A stretch of DNA of 64,000 bases from Photobacterium lipolyticum (GTDB lineage: Bacteria; Pseudomonadota; Gammaproteobacteria; Enterobacterales; Vibrionaceae), in assembly GCF_003026475.1 (NCBI RefSeq), contig NZ_PYMC01000005.1, forward strand, positions 1-64,000. Reading direction: 5' to 3'. Shown here in pieces: positions 1 to 8,826 of this stretch (position 1 is the first letter of the stretch; each line of letters opens with the position of its first letter). Both the position numbers and the translations under genes were made by a program. The notes under the pieces are model-generated. The model was given only the letters and a program-made list of their open reading frames with translations, had not been told where the DNA came from and did not search any database.

Positions 1-120
1 GAGCATGTAAGGACAGGGTATGTGTTCAGCGCAGAGCTGAACATGGGTATGCAGGAGCCGTATACGAGGTCCGTACGTACGGTTCTGTGAGAGGGCTGAG
101 GCGGTAACGCCTCACCCTAC
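1..120 (+). mobile_element. 3' end of a group II intron (domains V and VI)
   Basis: Bases 55-85 fold as a domain V. An 8-bp lower stem pairs 55-62 (GAGCCGTA) with 78-85 (TACGGTTC), a two-base bulge CG lies at 76-77, and an upper stem pairs 63-66 with 72-75. Domain VI follows: GGG 93-95 pairs with CCC 115-117 and an inner stem pairs GAGGCG with CGCCTC around a GTAA loop. A114 sits opposite unpaired or weakly paired bases, seven nucleotides from a terminal AC at 119-120, which is where the lariat branch-point A belongs. The intron's reverse-transcriptase ORF would lie upstream, outside the window. The exact 3' boundary is inferred from the terminal AY rule. Confidence 0.85.
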
Positions 121-136
121 TCGATGTCGGTACGGT

Positions 137-541
137 TTAACGCATGCGGAAGACATCCGTCTTTTTATCATTTTGTACTTCCGCAAAGCTGCGAACAAAT
201 GGGCCCTGCTGGCGAATGCGAGGTGATAGCCCCTCAATCACTCGCTTGGCTTCTTCCTTCGATGCAAAGTCACCATAAATAACCGCGTACCAGTTTTGTC
301 CGCGGCTGTGTTTCCAGTTGACCCAAATCGGATCCTGCCCCTGAATATCACGGATATAACCGCGAACATCTCGCTCCTCACTTAATGCAAGCACCTGAAT
401 GGTGAAACGACCAGGATCTAAATGCCCGTACGCTTCCTGCGTTGTCATTGCGCCGACGCACTGGCTTTCAGTATGTGTTGTTTCAGTCGTTGAACAACCG
501 GAAAGAACAAGCAGTGCCAAAGCGGCGATCATCTTACGCAT
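137..541 (-). CDS. SPOR-domain lipoprotein
   Basis: A protein of about 134 residues starting at the ATG at 541, which has a GGAG Shine-Dalgarno sequence just upstream. Longer in-frame starts would put non-signal residues before the leader. The N-terminus (MRKMIAALALLVLSGC) is a lipoprotein signal with lipobox LSGC, so the mature protein should be anchored to a membrane on the periplasmic side. The C-terminal ~75 residues (FTIQVLALSEE through GPFVRSFAEVQ) are a SPOR domain, a fold known to bind denuded septal peptidoglycan. A clear paralogue sits at 20330-20923. The gene ends 16 bp from the 3' end of the group II intron. A cell-division or envelope role is inferred from the domain. Confidence 0.8.
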   Translation of the reverse strand: MRKMIAALALLVLSGCSTTETTHTESQCVGAMTTQEAYGHLDPGRFTIQVLALSEERDVRGYIRDIQGQDPIWVNWKHSRGQNWYAVIYGDFASKEEAKRVIEGLSPRIRQQGPFVRSFAEVQNDKKTDVFRMR

Positions 542-752
542 AAAGAGACTCCATAGAAGGTTTTCTACCCACCTGATAAAGGGGTGCTGAATGATCATGG
601 CATTCTGCAGGCGGACATATAAGTGATTAAGCGGCAAGTTTAACAAGAAGATAAATTATTGATGCATAAAACTGAACAAGCCGTTTTTGTTTGATTCTTT
701 TTACATCACCTTTGGGTTGGAAAATCACCGTTGTTTTCAATTTGCTTAAAGA

Positions 753-768
753 CTGTGCATTCATACAG
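753..768 (+). promoter_or_regulatory. LexA box 1 upstream of umuDC
   Basis: CTGTGCATTCATACAG matches the gammaproteobacterial LexA consensus CTGT-N8-ACAG exactly in both half sites. It lies about 84 bp before the umuD start and 62 bp (centre to centre) upstream of a second box. Confidence 0.75.
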
Positions 769-814
769 AAAAAACACACACAAGAGGTGACTATTGTATC
801 GGTTTGCCGTTAAG

Positions 815-830
815 CTGTATGTATATACAG
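815..830 (+). promoter_or_regulatory. LexA box 2 overlapping the umuDC promoter
   Basis: CTGTATGTATATACAG is a near-perfect palindromic SOS box (CTGT-N8-ACAG with an alternating AT core). It ends 21 bp before the umuD ATG, so bound LexA should block the promoter. Its position rules out the upstream TTG at 804 as the start of umuD. Confidence 0.9.
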
Positions 831-851
831 TATTTATGCGTGAGAGAAGCT

Positions 852-1238
852 ATGGCTGTACTGCCTTTATTTATTGAATCGGTGAAATGCGGATTCCCGT
901 CACCGGCTGATGGCCATCAGGAGCAATTAGAGCTGGAGGAATATTTGATCCGCAATCCGAATGCGACCTTTTTACTGCGAGCTTCCGGCGAGTCGATGGT
1001 TGGTATCGGCATTTATGACGGGGATTTGCTGGTGGTAGACAGAGCTGAATCTATTGTCCCCGGGCGAATTGTCGTTGTCCGGATCTATGATGAATTTACC
1101 TGCAAGCGCTTAATTCGGCATAATGGCGTCTGGTGGTTGAAAGCGGCAAATCCGGCTTTCAAACCGTATCCTATGCCTGAAGATTCTGAAATCTTCGGTG
1201 TTGTCACGCGTAACATCCATGATTTGTTAAAAGTGTAA
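852..1238 (+). CDS. umuD: UmuD, SOS mutagenesis protein (S24 self-cleaving)
   Basis: A 128-residue UmuD. On SOS induction it cleaves itself, stimulated by RecA filaments, to UmuD', which joins UmuC to form DNA polymerase V. The Cys-Gly cleavage site is visible in KCGFPSP near residue 14. The catalytic serine is in ASGESM and the catalytic lysine in EFTCKRL. The ATG at 852 (MAVLPLFIES) is chosen because the longer reading frame begins with TTG and would run through the LexA operator. E. coli UmuD is 139 aa, so the N-terminus here is slightly shorter. The stop overlaps the umuC start by one base (TAATG), so the two are translationally coupled. Confidence 0.93.
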   Translation: MAVLPLFIESVKCGFPSPADGHQEQLELEEYLIRNPNATFLLRASGESMVGIGIYDGDLLVVDRAESIVPGRIVVVRIYDEFTCKRLIRHNGVWWLKAANPAFKPYPMPEDSEIFGVVTRNIHDLLKV

Positions 1239-2542
1239 TGGCGTTACATCTTGAAGGCTATCAAAATCAGGTATGGGCGCTGGTGGATGCCAAGAGCTTT
1301 TATTGCAGCTGTGAACAACTTTTTGATCCGAAACTGGCCAATAAACCCATCGTCGTGTTGTCAAATAATGATGGTTGCTGTGTTGCTCTATCAGAGCAGG
1401 CGAAAGCCTTAGGCATTAAACGCGGCGCGCCATGGTTTAAAATTGAGCGGGAGGCACGGCGACTAGGCGTTCAGGTCAGAAGCTCCAATTACACCTTATA
1501 CGCAGATATGAGCCGGCGCTTTATTGAAGAGCTGAACTGTTTCTCTCCCCATGTAGAGCAATATTCGATTGACGAAGCCTTTGTTCGTTTAGACGGATTT
1601 CAATTAGATACCCTTGAAGATTACGGTGACAAGATCCGAGAAACCATTATGCGTAATATTGGGTTACCTGTACGGGTTGGCATCGGATCAACGCCAACGC
1701 TGGCGAAACTGGGCAACCAGGCAGCGAAGCATTATGAAATGCGGGTTAAAGGGGTAATTCAGATTGATTCAGACTATAAACGGCGCTGGTTGCTGGAGCG
1801 TACGGATATTCAGGAGATCTGGGGAGTAGGGCCCCGTACCGCAACGCGATTACGTACCTCCGGGATCGGAAATGCCCTGCAACTGGCAGACAAGGATCCG
1901 GCAGACATGCGGCGTTTATGGAATGTCGGGCTAGCACGAACAGTACTGGAATTGCAGGGAATAGCCTGTATTGAGCCGGGGGATATCGACGAGGCCCGCA
2001 AGCAGATCCTGTCAAGTCGCAGTTTTGGCGCGGGTATTTCAAATTTTGATGAACTAAAGGCAGCACTCGCCTTTCATTGTCAGCGAGCCGGAGAAAAGCT
2101 GCGTAAGCAGGGAAGCCAGGCAAATCTGGTGGGGATCTTTTTACGTACCAATCGTTACAAAGATTTGCCACAGCATAACAGAAGCAGTGTGCTGCCGTTG
2201 GGCTGTCCGAGTCAGGATACCTATAAGTTTCTCGATCTGGCACTGGCTCAACTGGCTCAGTTGTATCGTCACGGTTATGAATACCAGAAAATAGGGGTGA
2301 TGCTAGATGATCTGACAGCAGCGGAGAACAACAGCTTCCAGCTCGATATGTTTGATAACAGCGCGCTGGAGGAATCTAAGCGCCGCGATTTGATGGCAAT
2401 TACCGATCAAATGAACGCAAAATATAAAAACGGCATTAAACCGGCCTCGGTGATTGGTTCCACCAACTGGCATATGCGCCAGGCCTTTCGCTCTAACCGC
2501 TGGACAACCCGGCTGGATGAATTACAAACCGCGAAGTGTTAG
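1238..2542 (+). CDS. umuC: UmuC, catalytic subunit of DNA polymerase V
   Basis: A 434-residue Y-family translesion polymerase (E. coli UmuC is 422). The first metal-binding aspartate is in LVDAKSFYCSCE near residue 17, and the catalytic pair is in QYSIDEAFV near residue 105. The little-finger region follows and the C-terminus carries the usual NW(H)M..AFRS tail. With UmuD' it copies across lesions during the SOS response. It starts on the base that ends umuD and shares its LexA control. No interruption is seen. Confidence 0.96.
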   Translation: MALHLEGYQNQVWALVDAKSFYCSCEQLFDPKLANKPIVVLSNNDGCCVALSEQAKALGIKRGAPWFKIEREARRLGVQVRSSNYTLYADMSRRFIEELNCFSPHVEQYSIDEAFVRLDGFQLDTLEDYGDKIRETIMRNIGLPVRVGIGSTPTLAKLGNQAAKHYEMRVKGVIQIDSDYKRRWLLERTDIQEIWGVGPRTATRLRTSGIGNALQLADKDPADMRRLWNVGLARTVLELQGIACIEPGDIDEARKQILSSRSFGAGISNFDELKAALAFHCQRAGEKLRKQGSQANLVGIFLRTNRYKDLPQHNRSSVLPLGCPSQDTYKFLDLALAQLAQLYRHGYEYQKIGVMLDDLTAAENNSFQLDMFDNSALEESKRRDLMAITDQMNAKYKNGIKPASVIGSTNWHMRQAFRSNRWTTRLDELQTAKC

Positions 2543-2643
2543 GCCCGCTTATCTTATAGCATTTGTTTATGACATAGTGGCAAATAGTATTTTTCATTAT
2601 GGCCAAACCTTTTCAATAATAAAGACAGAGAATAAAAGCCAAT

Positions 2644-2685
2644 GAATTCTCGCTAAACGCTGCATCTTGCGGTGGCTTGGGTATA
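2644..2685 (+). repeat. 42-bp dispersed repeat, copy 1 (GCATCTTG...GGGTATA)
   Basis: An AATTCTCGC...AAACG block leads into GCATCTTGCGGTGGCTTGG plus GTATA. The same layout recurs at 25373-25414 and, on the minus strand, in the palindrome at 26111-26170. The core is about 24 bp with few differences between copies, and all copies sit at gene ends. Confidence 0.6.
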
Positions 2686-2710
2686 AAGAGAATTGAAAGG
2701 GTATGATTTG

Positions 2711-2890
2711 ATGGTTAAATGGATAGGCTTAGTGCTGGTTTTAGTGGTGTTGTCATTGACGACGTCAGGGGTGGTCAGTGCGTTACTCGATCTCTGTGCT
2801 TTTATGGTGCTATTAGTGGTTGTCGGAAAGAGAGCGATCAGCCAGCACGATAGGGAAAAAGTGATTAACAAGCCCGACGCTACACTGTAA
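2711..2890 (+). CDS. small hydrophobic membrane protein, unknown
   Basis: A 59-residue product with two hydrophobic stretches, IGLVLVLVVLSL and LLDLCAFMVLLVVV, followed by a charged tail. It is probably an inner-membrane protein with two segments or a hairpin. The ATG at 2711 is preceded by AAAGGG at nine bases. An antisense frame (2653-2913) also stays open but has a poorer start and composition. No family was recognised. It lies between umuDC and a MITE-like repeat. Confidence 0.4.
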   Translation: MVKWIGLVLVLVVLSLTTSGVVSALLDLCAFMVLLVVVGKRAISQHDREKVINKPDATL

Positions 2891-2900
2891 CAAAATAAGC

Positions 2901-3092
2901 GGTACTCTTTCACATGGTTATGTATGATTAGTTGAAGTTCCTAAACACGTCATCCCGGAATTGAGGAACGAGATATCCGGGATCCAGCTCTCGCCGTGTG
3001 CGCCTTAGATTCCGTATAAGCTCGTTCTTCACTTTACGGAATGACGAAGTTTTGTGACTGAACTGGTCAAAATTTCTGTGATTAAGTACTAG
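2901..3092 (+). repeat. MITE-like repeat, copy 1 (~190 bp)
   Basis: The ends are inverted: GTACTCTTTCACA at the left against TGTGATTAAGTACT at the right. Inside is a second inverted pair (GTCATCCCGGAA and TTACGGAATGAC) around ATATCCGGGATCC. A second copy at 50864-51046 is clearly similar along its whole length. No ORF is present, so this is a candidate non-autonomous element. Confidence 0.7.
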
Positions 3093-3128
3093 TAGCCACA
3101 CTCGTTTTAAATTTCCTGCAAGTCAATA

Positions 3129-3160
3129 ATACCAATCGGACGCATAGCCCCGATTGGTAT
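3129..3160. repeat. inverted repeat ATACCAATCGG / CCGATTGGTAT
   Basis: Perfect 11-bp arms are separated by ten bases in the gap downstream of the YeiH-like gene. No T-run follows on the minus strand, so it is more likely a dispersed palindromic element than a terminator. Confidence 0.6.
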
Positions 3161-3245
3161 ATACCGAAATCACATCAAAATGCAGCGTTAACCAGTTTTG
3201 AATTGTTCCGTATTCGCTTATCTGAATAACCCGCTCAGCTGGATC

Positions 3246-4193
3246 TCATAAACCTGTCTGGATATAGGTCAGAGAGCCGATGCCAATTGCCAGCCAAAGC
3301 AAAATGCCAAGCAGCAGAGGCTTAAAACCGGACGTCCGAAGCTTTTGCACTGTGATGCCAGAACCAATCAGGAACAGGCACAAGACCAGGATCCGCTTGG
3401 CTGCCACAAAGATTTGGTCGTAAACACTCTGTAAAGAAGGAACATAGTGAGCAAAGAAAATCGCGAGGCAGTAAAACAGAATGAAATAAGGGATCCCAAT
3501 CTTCTTGCTATCGCCCTTGAACAAGAGTGCACTGATAAAAGCGATTGGGATGATCCACAGTGCGCGAGCCAGTTTTAATGTCGTCGCCGTTCTGAGCGCC
3601 TCATCACCGTAAGCCCCCGCGGCACCGACAACCGAAGAGGTATCATGGATCGCAATGGCTGCCCAGGTACCAAAAGCGTGCTGGCTCATATCCAGCAGGT
3701 GCCCAATGGCAGGGAAAACAAATAACGCGACGGAGTTCAGCACAAAGACCGTGGCTAATGCTAACGAGGTTTGATCATCGCGGGCATTGATTGCAGGTGC
3801 AACGGCTGCAATCGCACTACCACCACAGATGGCCGTGCCGGATGCAATGAGGTGTCCTGTTTTTTGTTCAATGCGTAATATTTTGGTTAATAGCCAGCCA
3901 ATGATCAGAGTGAAAAAAATAGAGCAAACAATCAGGCCCAAACCTTGTTTACTGGCTTCAATGGCCTGTTCAAGGTGGATACCAAATCCCAAGCCAATGA
4001 TTGAATAAGAGAGGAGCTTTTTGGTGGCCGCTGCGATATTAAACCGCGCAGGCACCAGCCCTAAGCTGGCGAGAGAAAACCCGAGAATAAGTGCAACAGG
4101 AGAACTGATAATGGGCAGTAAACAAATGAGGGCCACAAAGAAGAAAGGCATGTCAGAAGTCTGAAATCGTTTAACAGCGTTGTTCAGAGGCAT
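3246..4193 (-). CDS. YeiH/UPF0324-family membrane transporter
   Basis: A polytopic inner-membrane protein of about 315 residues with roughly nine to ten hydrophobic segments. Family signatures include [16 protein letters not shown], the following [17 protein letters not shown] and [19 protein letters not shown]0324/YeiH proteins are annotated as putative sulfate or sulfonate exporters, but the substrate is not established. The longest frame opens with TTG, so the ATG at 4193 (MPLNNAV) is preferred, although neither start has a strong ribosome site. The gene stands alone; no LysR regulator of the YeiE type lies beside it. Confidence 0.85.
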   Translation of the reverse strand: MPLNNAVKRFQTSDMPFFFVALICLLPIISSPVALILGFSLASLGLVPARFNIAAATKKLLSYSIIGLGFGIHLEQAIEASKQGLGLIVCSIFFTLIIGWLLTKILRIEQKTGHLIASGTAICGGSAIAAVAPAINARDDQTSLALATVFVLNSVALFVFPAIGHLLDMSQHAFGTWAAIAIHDTSSVVGAAGAYGDEALRTATTLKLARALWIIPIAFISALLFKGDSKKIGIPYFILFYCLAIFFAHYVPSLQSVYDQIFVAAKRILVLCLFLIGSGITVQKLRTSGFKPLLLGILLWLAIGIGSLTYIQTGL

Positions 4194-4300
4194 TAGGTTC
4201 AGCAAAAATGAGTCTAAAAGTGCGGTGAGTATACTCTGATGCGGCTATTTCGTTGATTTAAATATATTGATAGGAGGGTTAAGTAAAATTGAACGAAAGA

Positions 4301-4624
4301 CTATTTCTTTACCCACTTGCCTGCTGTGTTTTGGTAATAGTGGCCCGGTAGGGTTTTTTCTACCGCTTTCTTATACGCCAATTGACCGACTTCCGTTATG
4401 CTTAAGTCGTGCGACATAGCAATTTCCTTATAGCGTTCTTGTCGTTGCGCGTTAACCTCAGCAACCAGCTTGTTGACTTCGTCAGGGGCATTAGACGTAA
4501 CCACAGCAACGTATCCGTTGTTTGTTTCACCGACTAAACCTTGTGCTTTTGCTTGTTGCAGATCGAGTGCAAATGCCTGGGCACATATAAAAAAGGCACA
4601 AAATAGGATTAAAAAATGCTTCAT
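4301..4624 (-). CDS. ydbL: YdbL-family periplasmic protein (DUF1318)
   Basis: A 107-residue secreted protein with signal peptide MKHFLILFCAFFICAQAFA and then the DUF1318 pattern: AKAQGLVGETNNGYVAVV, a helical NAQRQERYKEIA stretch, and an ending GHYYQNTAGKWVKK. Gene order ydbH-ynbE-ydbL on the minus strand matches the E. coli operon. YdbL is reported to help assemble or tune the YdbH-YnbE bridge. This is the last gene of the operon. Confidence 0.88.
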   Translation of the reverse strand: MKHFLILFCAFFICAQAFALDLQQAKAQGLVGETNNGYVAVVTSNAPDEVNKLVAEVNAQRQERYKEIAMSHDLSITEVGQLAYKKAVEKTLPGHYYQNTAGKWVKK

Positions 4625-4642
4625 GGCATTCTCCCTGCCGAC

Positions 4643-4858
4643 TCAGAATACATCATCGTCACTGAACAACTCATCAATTTCCTTATCGACTTTTATTCTG
4701 ATTTCATGTTCAATTTTGACATTCAAATTGACTTCAATCGGCTTATCAGAGGCCGTGACTTGAACGGTAGGCGTGCATCCGGCTAATCCAATAGTCGATA
4801 GCATTAACGTTAATGCAAGGAGTGTGAGTATGCATGAAAATTTTAGCTGTATGTCCAT
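4643..4858 (-). CDS. ynbE: YnbE-family outer-membrane lipoprotein
   Basis: A 71-residue lipoprotein with lipobox IGLAGC near residue 27, then a short beta-rich region (TVQVTASDKPIEVNLNVKI) and an acidic end. In E. coli, YnbE stacks onto the C-terminus of YdbH and caps the lipid bridge at the outer membrane. The ATG at 4858 has AAGAAGG nine bases upstream. It sits between ydbH and ydbL with short spacers, which supports one transcript. Confidence 0.85.
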   Translation of the reverse strand: MDIQLKFSCILTLLALTLMLSTIGLAGCTPTVQVTASDKPIEVNLNVKIEHEIRIKVDKEIDELFSDDDVF

Positions 4859-4905
4859 GTACTATGACCTTCTTAGCCATTTATATCAATTAAGCGCATA
4901 AATTG

Positions 4906-7900
4906 CTACTCATCTAAACCAAGCTGCTTTAAAAATAAACCTTCCAATTTGGGTGAATTGATCGCATTCATTGTTTTTATTAGTGCTGGTATGTCATCTT
5001 CGATGCTCAGGTTTAAATATACAGGCCGACCTTTTTGAAATTCAGGGTTATGGCCCTTAAAACGTGAACTCGCTTTTAACTTGCCTTCTTTAGAATAGTC
5101 TATATCAACAGCAAGTGAGTCGTAGTTATAATTTTTGAGAATCTTACTAACAACCAGGATGCTGTTTTCTCCGGCGGCTTCAACATTTTGATCGATGGCT
5201 GAACCTTCTAAGTAGCGTAACACCCCGCCAGGGTAGCGTGACCGTAACTGACCATTATGGATAACAGGTAACCCGCCTTGAATTGCCAAAGGAAGTGACC
5301 CATCTAAAATACCTGTTAATTCAACCCCTTCGTGACCAATATTTTCCATGATCTGCTTCAGAACGATACCATGTACAACAACGGGAATATTTTCGATGTC
5401 CGTCAGGCTGCGGCTAGAAACATGCTGGGCGCTTATATTGCCACCAAACACCTGGGCAAAAGCTCGATTCAACTGATAACGATTGTGCTGGGTATCAAAC
5501 TCAAAAGCTGCCGTGATATTTTCGAAGAGGGTACCAAGATGGAGTAATCCGACATGAATACTGATCGGATACCTTGATTTAATACCCTGTGGAGTAAATA
5601 AAGATGTGACAGAAAGGTTCACGTCGGCAAATTGAAAACCTTCAAAATACCCAGATAGTCGTTCCGTAAATAATGCGAAATCCCCGGAAAGATTGCCGTT
5701 ATCAAGCATTATATTAGCTTTCAGGCTAATCGAGCCTTTATATACGTCATAGTTTATTGGTAAGTGTGGAAGATAGTACTTTTTCAAAGATTGTTTACTT
5801 GAAAAATGAATGGCATTACGGTGTAACTTAATTTGAGTTTTTTGCTGTTTTAAATCTGATTCAATAGTAAATTGGAGCAGTCGAGCAATATTACTGTTCG
5901 TTAACTGCCCAGTGAGAATGGCGTTAACAGGGGTGAGGTCGATATTTCCCTGGCTGGAAAATGACGGAAGGTGTTGGTTATTTTGCTTGATACGCAGGGT
6001 GGTCAGGTAGTCTGATTTTATCCTCAGGTTGGTACCGAGTGGTTTTACCAGGGTAAACTTATTAAGATCCAGCTCTAGCTTTCCATTGTATTTTTGTACA
6101 GGTAGCTGGCTTTTACTCTTCAATGATTTTTTACCGGAAAGCGAAGTCTGCGGGTTATCGGAAATGATCTTTTCAGCATAGAAGTCAGCAGAAAAATGCG
6201 CCAGGCTATCTTGTGGCTGGTTGAGAATGTATTGGCCAGAGGGCTGTGATGAATGTTGTTGCAGCTTCAACGCATCAATAGCCAGATTAAGGTCGGTTGC
6301 CTGACCGGTATGGAGAGCGGGATGTCCTGAAAACAGTAAATTGGCTGCATTTATCTTTATGTTTTCAAGCAATAGCGTGTTTTCGGCTAAGGCCGTATTT
6401 GTCGATGTTTTAGCTGACCACTGCAATGCGATAGTAGAAGAAAAGGATACTTGATCGATTTGAATCGTCGTAGAAGGATACAGTTGCTCTGTCGAGCCAT
6501 TAATATCTGCTGTTATGTGACAGCGTAATGATTGTTCTGTGCACATTAACTGGTTGATTAAAAAAGACAGTTGAGTGTTAGTCTCTTTGTTTTTAAGTGA
6601 TAATTTCTCATTTGTATCTGTCAGAGTCAGCTGTAGCTGCTTATTTTGATAGCGGGCCGTTAAGTTAAGTTGCCCATCCGTTTCGATCTCAAGATCAGAG
6701 ATAGCGTTCTGTTTTTGTTGTTTGCTCTTTCGCAACGGTTTGGTTTGCGGCTGAGCTGGGGGGGCATACTGGTTTAAATCAATCGAAATAGTGGAAGGAA
6801 GCTGAATGGCCAGTTGATAGCTGGCGCTAATGAGCTTGTTATCCACCAACTGGTTTTTTTCAGGGCCTTCAATTTGATGAGCCGTAATAATGATAGGTTC
6901 AGTTAATAAGGCACTGGGAAGACCATAGAGCTTGAGGCGATCAGTCAGCTCTCTGGTGTTGCGGAAGTTGGCTTTACACGTCAGTGTTTTTGGCAGCGGT
7001 TGGTGAAAACGTACCAATGCCTGACAGTCCAGCGCATTGCCTTTCGGGCCTGACATTACCACGGTAAAACGAGCTTCTTGTGCATTTAAATGTTTGATAT
7101 GAAAATTTATATCGTAGGGATTCGGGCCTAATGCTTTTCCTTCTAATGTCAGTTTTGCCAGCTTCGTTGACTTTCCCTGTTGTTGGCTCGGTGTTTCTAA
7201 CACTAACGTTGAATCAATGATTAATTCTCCATAGCTGAATTCTTTCAGCTTGAGTTTTTGAAAAGGCAATTGTGCCAGGTTAGCAATAATCTGGCCGAGA
7301 TGAAGCCCTTGATGCTCTGTGTCAGGTTTTTCAATAAAAGCGGGCAACGATACAGGTTGATCCAATACGGCTTTGTCTGCCAGTAACTCGATGCTCTTAG
7401 TTGGCTGCTCGATATCCATTTGCAAAGAGATATTGGTGAGTTGTTGTTTGAAGCCGTTATTGACCGTTTTCCATTGCGGATTAAGCTGCTCTATGTATAC
7501 CGACAAGGGGGTGGCGTCAGGCTGCCAGGCAATTGAAAAGTTTGCTTTACTAAAGTTGAGCGGATAATGGGATGATAATAGGTTCGGTAAAAATAAGGTT
7601 AAGTCACCTTGTTTGATGAAACCCGTTATCGTAAATACCGGTTTGGTAGCCAGTACCAGATCAACATTATTGATCACCTGCTTAACTTGCACTTGCTTGT
7701 CGTCACTGTGAAAAGCAGAAACTGCAATTTTCTTGGCATGGGCGCTGAAGATGTATGGAGCAGACCAGTCAGTAAAATTCAGGGCGGTATTGGTTAAATG
7801 GATATGCTGTAATCGGATCCCTTGCTTGTTGAGAAAGGACTCCACCAGCGGCGTCAGTTTTATCTCTGTGTTCTCTGCAAACAGTCGCCAGGATGACGGC

Positions 7901-8205
7901 GAGATGGCACTTTCAGCATCGACATAATGACCCAATGTAATATTGTGGAAAGTTAACGCCGTTTGGCTGATGGATACCGAAACTTCTTTAATGACCAGCC
8001 CCTGATGAAAACTTATTCCTGAGATTGCCTTTATCTCGATACCCTTTGTTGCCAGCCAGGGCGGAATAAAAATAGCAGGAATGAGTAAGACACAGAAAAA
8101 GAGCAGCATAGCATAGCGTATATACCGTTTTTTTCTCGGCTTTACGTTTTGATCCCGCAAAGAAGGCGGTGTTGCTGGTGGTTGTATCGGTTTTGGCTCG
8201 TTCAT
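4906..8205 (-). CDS. ydbH: YdbH, AsmA-like intermembrane phospholipid transport protein
   Basis: About 1,099 residues, longer than the roughly 880 of E. coli YdbH. One N-terminal membrane anchor (AMLLFFCVLLIPAIFIPPWL) is followed by a very long beta-rich periplasmic body. The C-terminal ~200 residues carry the conserved YdbH part (GYFEGFQFADVNLSV, LTGILDGSLPLAIQGGLPVI, RYPGGVLRYLEG). With TamB and YhdP it forms the redundant set of hydrophobic-groove bridges carrying glycerophospholipids to the outer membrane. The ATG at 8205 is used because the preceding in-frame start is TTG. It is the first gene of ydbH-ynbE-ydbL. Confidence 0.92.
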   Translation of the reverse strand: MNEPKPIQPPATPPSLRDQNVKPRKKRYIRYAMLLFFCVLLIPAIFIPPWLATKGIEIKAISGISFHQGLVIKEVSVSISQTALTFHNITLGHYVDAESAISPSSWRLFAENTEIKLTPLVESFLNKQGIRLQHIHLTNTALNFTDWSAPYIFSAHAKKIAVSAFHSDDKQVQVKQVINNVDLVLATKPVFTITGFIKQGDLTLFLPNLLSSHYPLNFSKANFSIAWQPDATPLSVYIEQLNPQWKTVNNGFKQQLTNISLQMDIEQPTKSIELLADKAVLDQPVSLPAFIEKPDTEHQGLHLGQIIANLAQLPFQKLKLKEFSYGELIIDSTLVLETPSQQQGKSTKLAKLTLEGKALGPNPYDINFHIKHLNAQEARFTVVMSGPKGNALDCQALVRFHQPLPKTLTCKANFRNTRELTDRLKLYGLPSALLTEPIIITAHQIEGPEKNQLVDNKLISASYQLAIQLPSTISIDLNQYAPPAQPQTKPLRKSKQQKQNAISDLEIETDGQLNLTARYQNKQLQLTLTDTNEKLSLKNKETNTQLSFLINQLMCTEQSLRCHITADINGSTEQLYPSTTIQIDQVSFSSTIALQWSAKTSTNTALAENTLLLENIKINAANLLFSGHPALHTGQATDLNLAIDALKLQQHSSQPSGQYILNQPQDSLAHFSADFYAEKIISDNPQTSLSGKKSLKSKSQLPVQKYNGKLELDLNKFTLVKPLGTNLRIKSDYLTTLRIKQNNQHLPSFSSQGNIDLTPVNAILTGQLTNSNIARLLQFTIESDLKQQKTQIKLHRNAIHFSSKQSLKKYYLPHLPINYDVYKGSISLKANIMLDNGNLSGDFALFTERLSGYFEGFQFADVNLSVTSLFTPQGIKSRYPISIHVGLLHLGTLFENITAAFEFDTQHNRYQLNRAFAQVFGGNISAQHVSSRSLTDIENIPVVVHGIVLKQIMENIGHEGVELTGILDGSLPLAIQGGLPVIHNGQLRSRYPGGVLRYLEGSAIDQNVEAAGENSILVVSKILKNYNYDSLAVDIDYSKEGKLKASSRFKGHNPEFQKGRPVYLNLSIEDDIPALIKTMNAINSPKLEGLFLKQLGLDE

Positions 8206-8208
8206 CAA

Positions 8209-8562
8209 TCGTTCATATAACCTCGTAAGGCAGCGAAGCGATAAAACGTCAACTCATCAACTTCATCTGGTGATAAGGGCATTACGTAATCAAGGACATA
8301 CCGTTATAAGGTGAACAGCCTGAAAGGCTCTTTTAAAGCATATACCTAAATCGTGATAACCAACAAAGTGGGAATATTTGTGGCTTCTATCAATCAGTAA
8401 GCCTTTGATACCAAGATAAGCGTGCTGAGCGAAGCCGGATTCATTACAGCCGATTTAATATGGCTAATGGAAAAGACTCACGACAAACATGGAGAGACAG
8501 ATCAAATGTTTGCGGTGAGCGATTTCATTGGCTTTGAGGTGGGGGGAATATTTACGTCAAGA
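8209..8562. other. gap upstream of ydbH, no gene recognised
   Basis: About 350 bp. A small hairpin (AGCC TGAA GGCT followed by CTTTT) lies near 8317-8334. A plus-strand open frame starting near 8422 runs across the end of the next gene but has no convincing start. The ydbH promoter must lie here; no clear -10/-35 pair was identified. Confidence 0.5.
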
Positions 8563-8826
8563 TTAGCCTGCAAGTGCAGGTTCACACGGCTCGAACTTCA
8601 GTTGGGAAGGGCGTTGTATGTTACTGTCTATTTCGTATATGGCAGAGAGCAGCGCTTTTTTTACTAACACATTATCGTTATTTTCAAGTGCAACAAGGGC
8701 GCAGTTAAGCTCTTCTTGAATAAGGCCTATTTGTTGCGATGCTCGTTCGAGTTCAGACGGCATTTGAGAGGTGTGATGCTTGAGGGATGAAATAGTCTGC
8801 GACAGTGATTGAGATGTTTGTTTCAT
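8563..8826 (-). CDS. small helical protein, unknown
   Basis: An 87-residue, mostly helical soluble protein with a heptad-like pattern (SLSQTISSLKHHTSQ, ELERASQQIGLIQEEL), suggesting a coiled coil. AAGGAC stands about nine bases before the ATG. No domain was recognised. An overlapping plus-strand frame covers part of the same stretch, but the minus frame has the better start and more natural composition. Confidence 0.5.
   Translation of the reverse strand: MKQTSQSLSQTISSLKHHTSQMPSELERASQQIGLIQEELNCALVALENNDNVLVKKALLSAIYEIDSNIQRPSQLKFEPCEPALAG

Noticed and set aside
804..851. Upstream 16-codon extension of umuD starting at TTG
   Set aside because: It contains the LexA box 815-830 and lacks a ribosome site; the ATG at 852 gives a normal UmuD start.
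1746..2243. Long minus-strand frame opposite umuC
   Set aside because: It is a shadow of the intact umuC reading frame, with no independent start or composition.
2653..2913. Minus-strand frame opposite the small membrane protein
   Set aside because: The plus frame has a better ribosome site and more natural hydrophobic pattern; only one is likely real.
8422..8667. Plus-strand 81-aa frame
   Set aside because: No convincing start and it overlaps the better-supported minus-strand gene 8563-8826.
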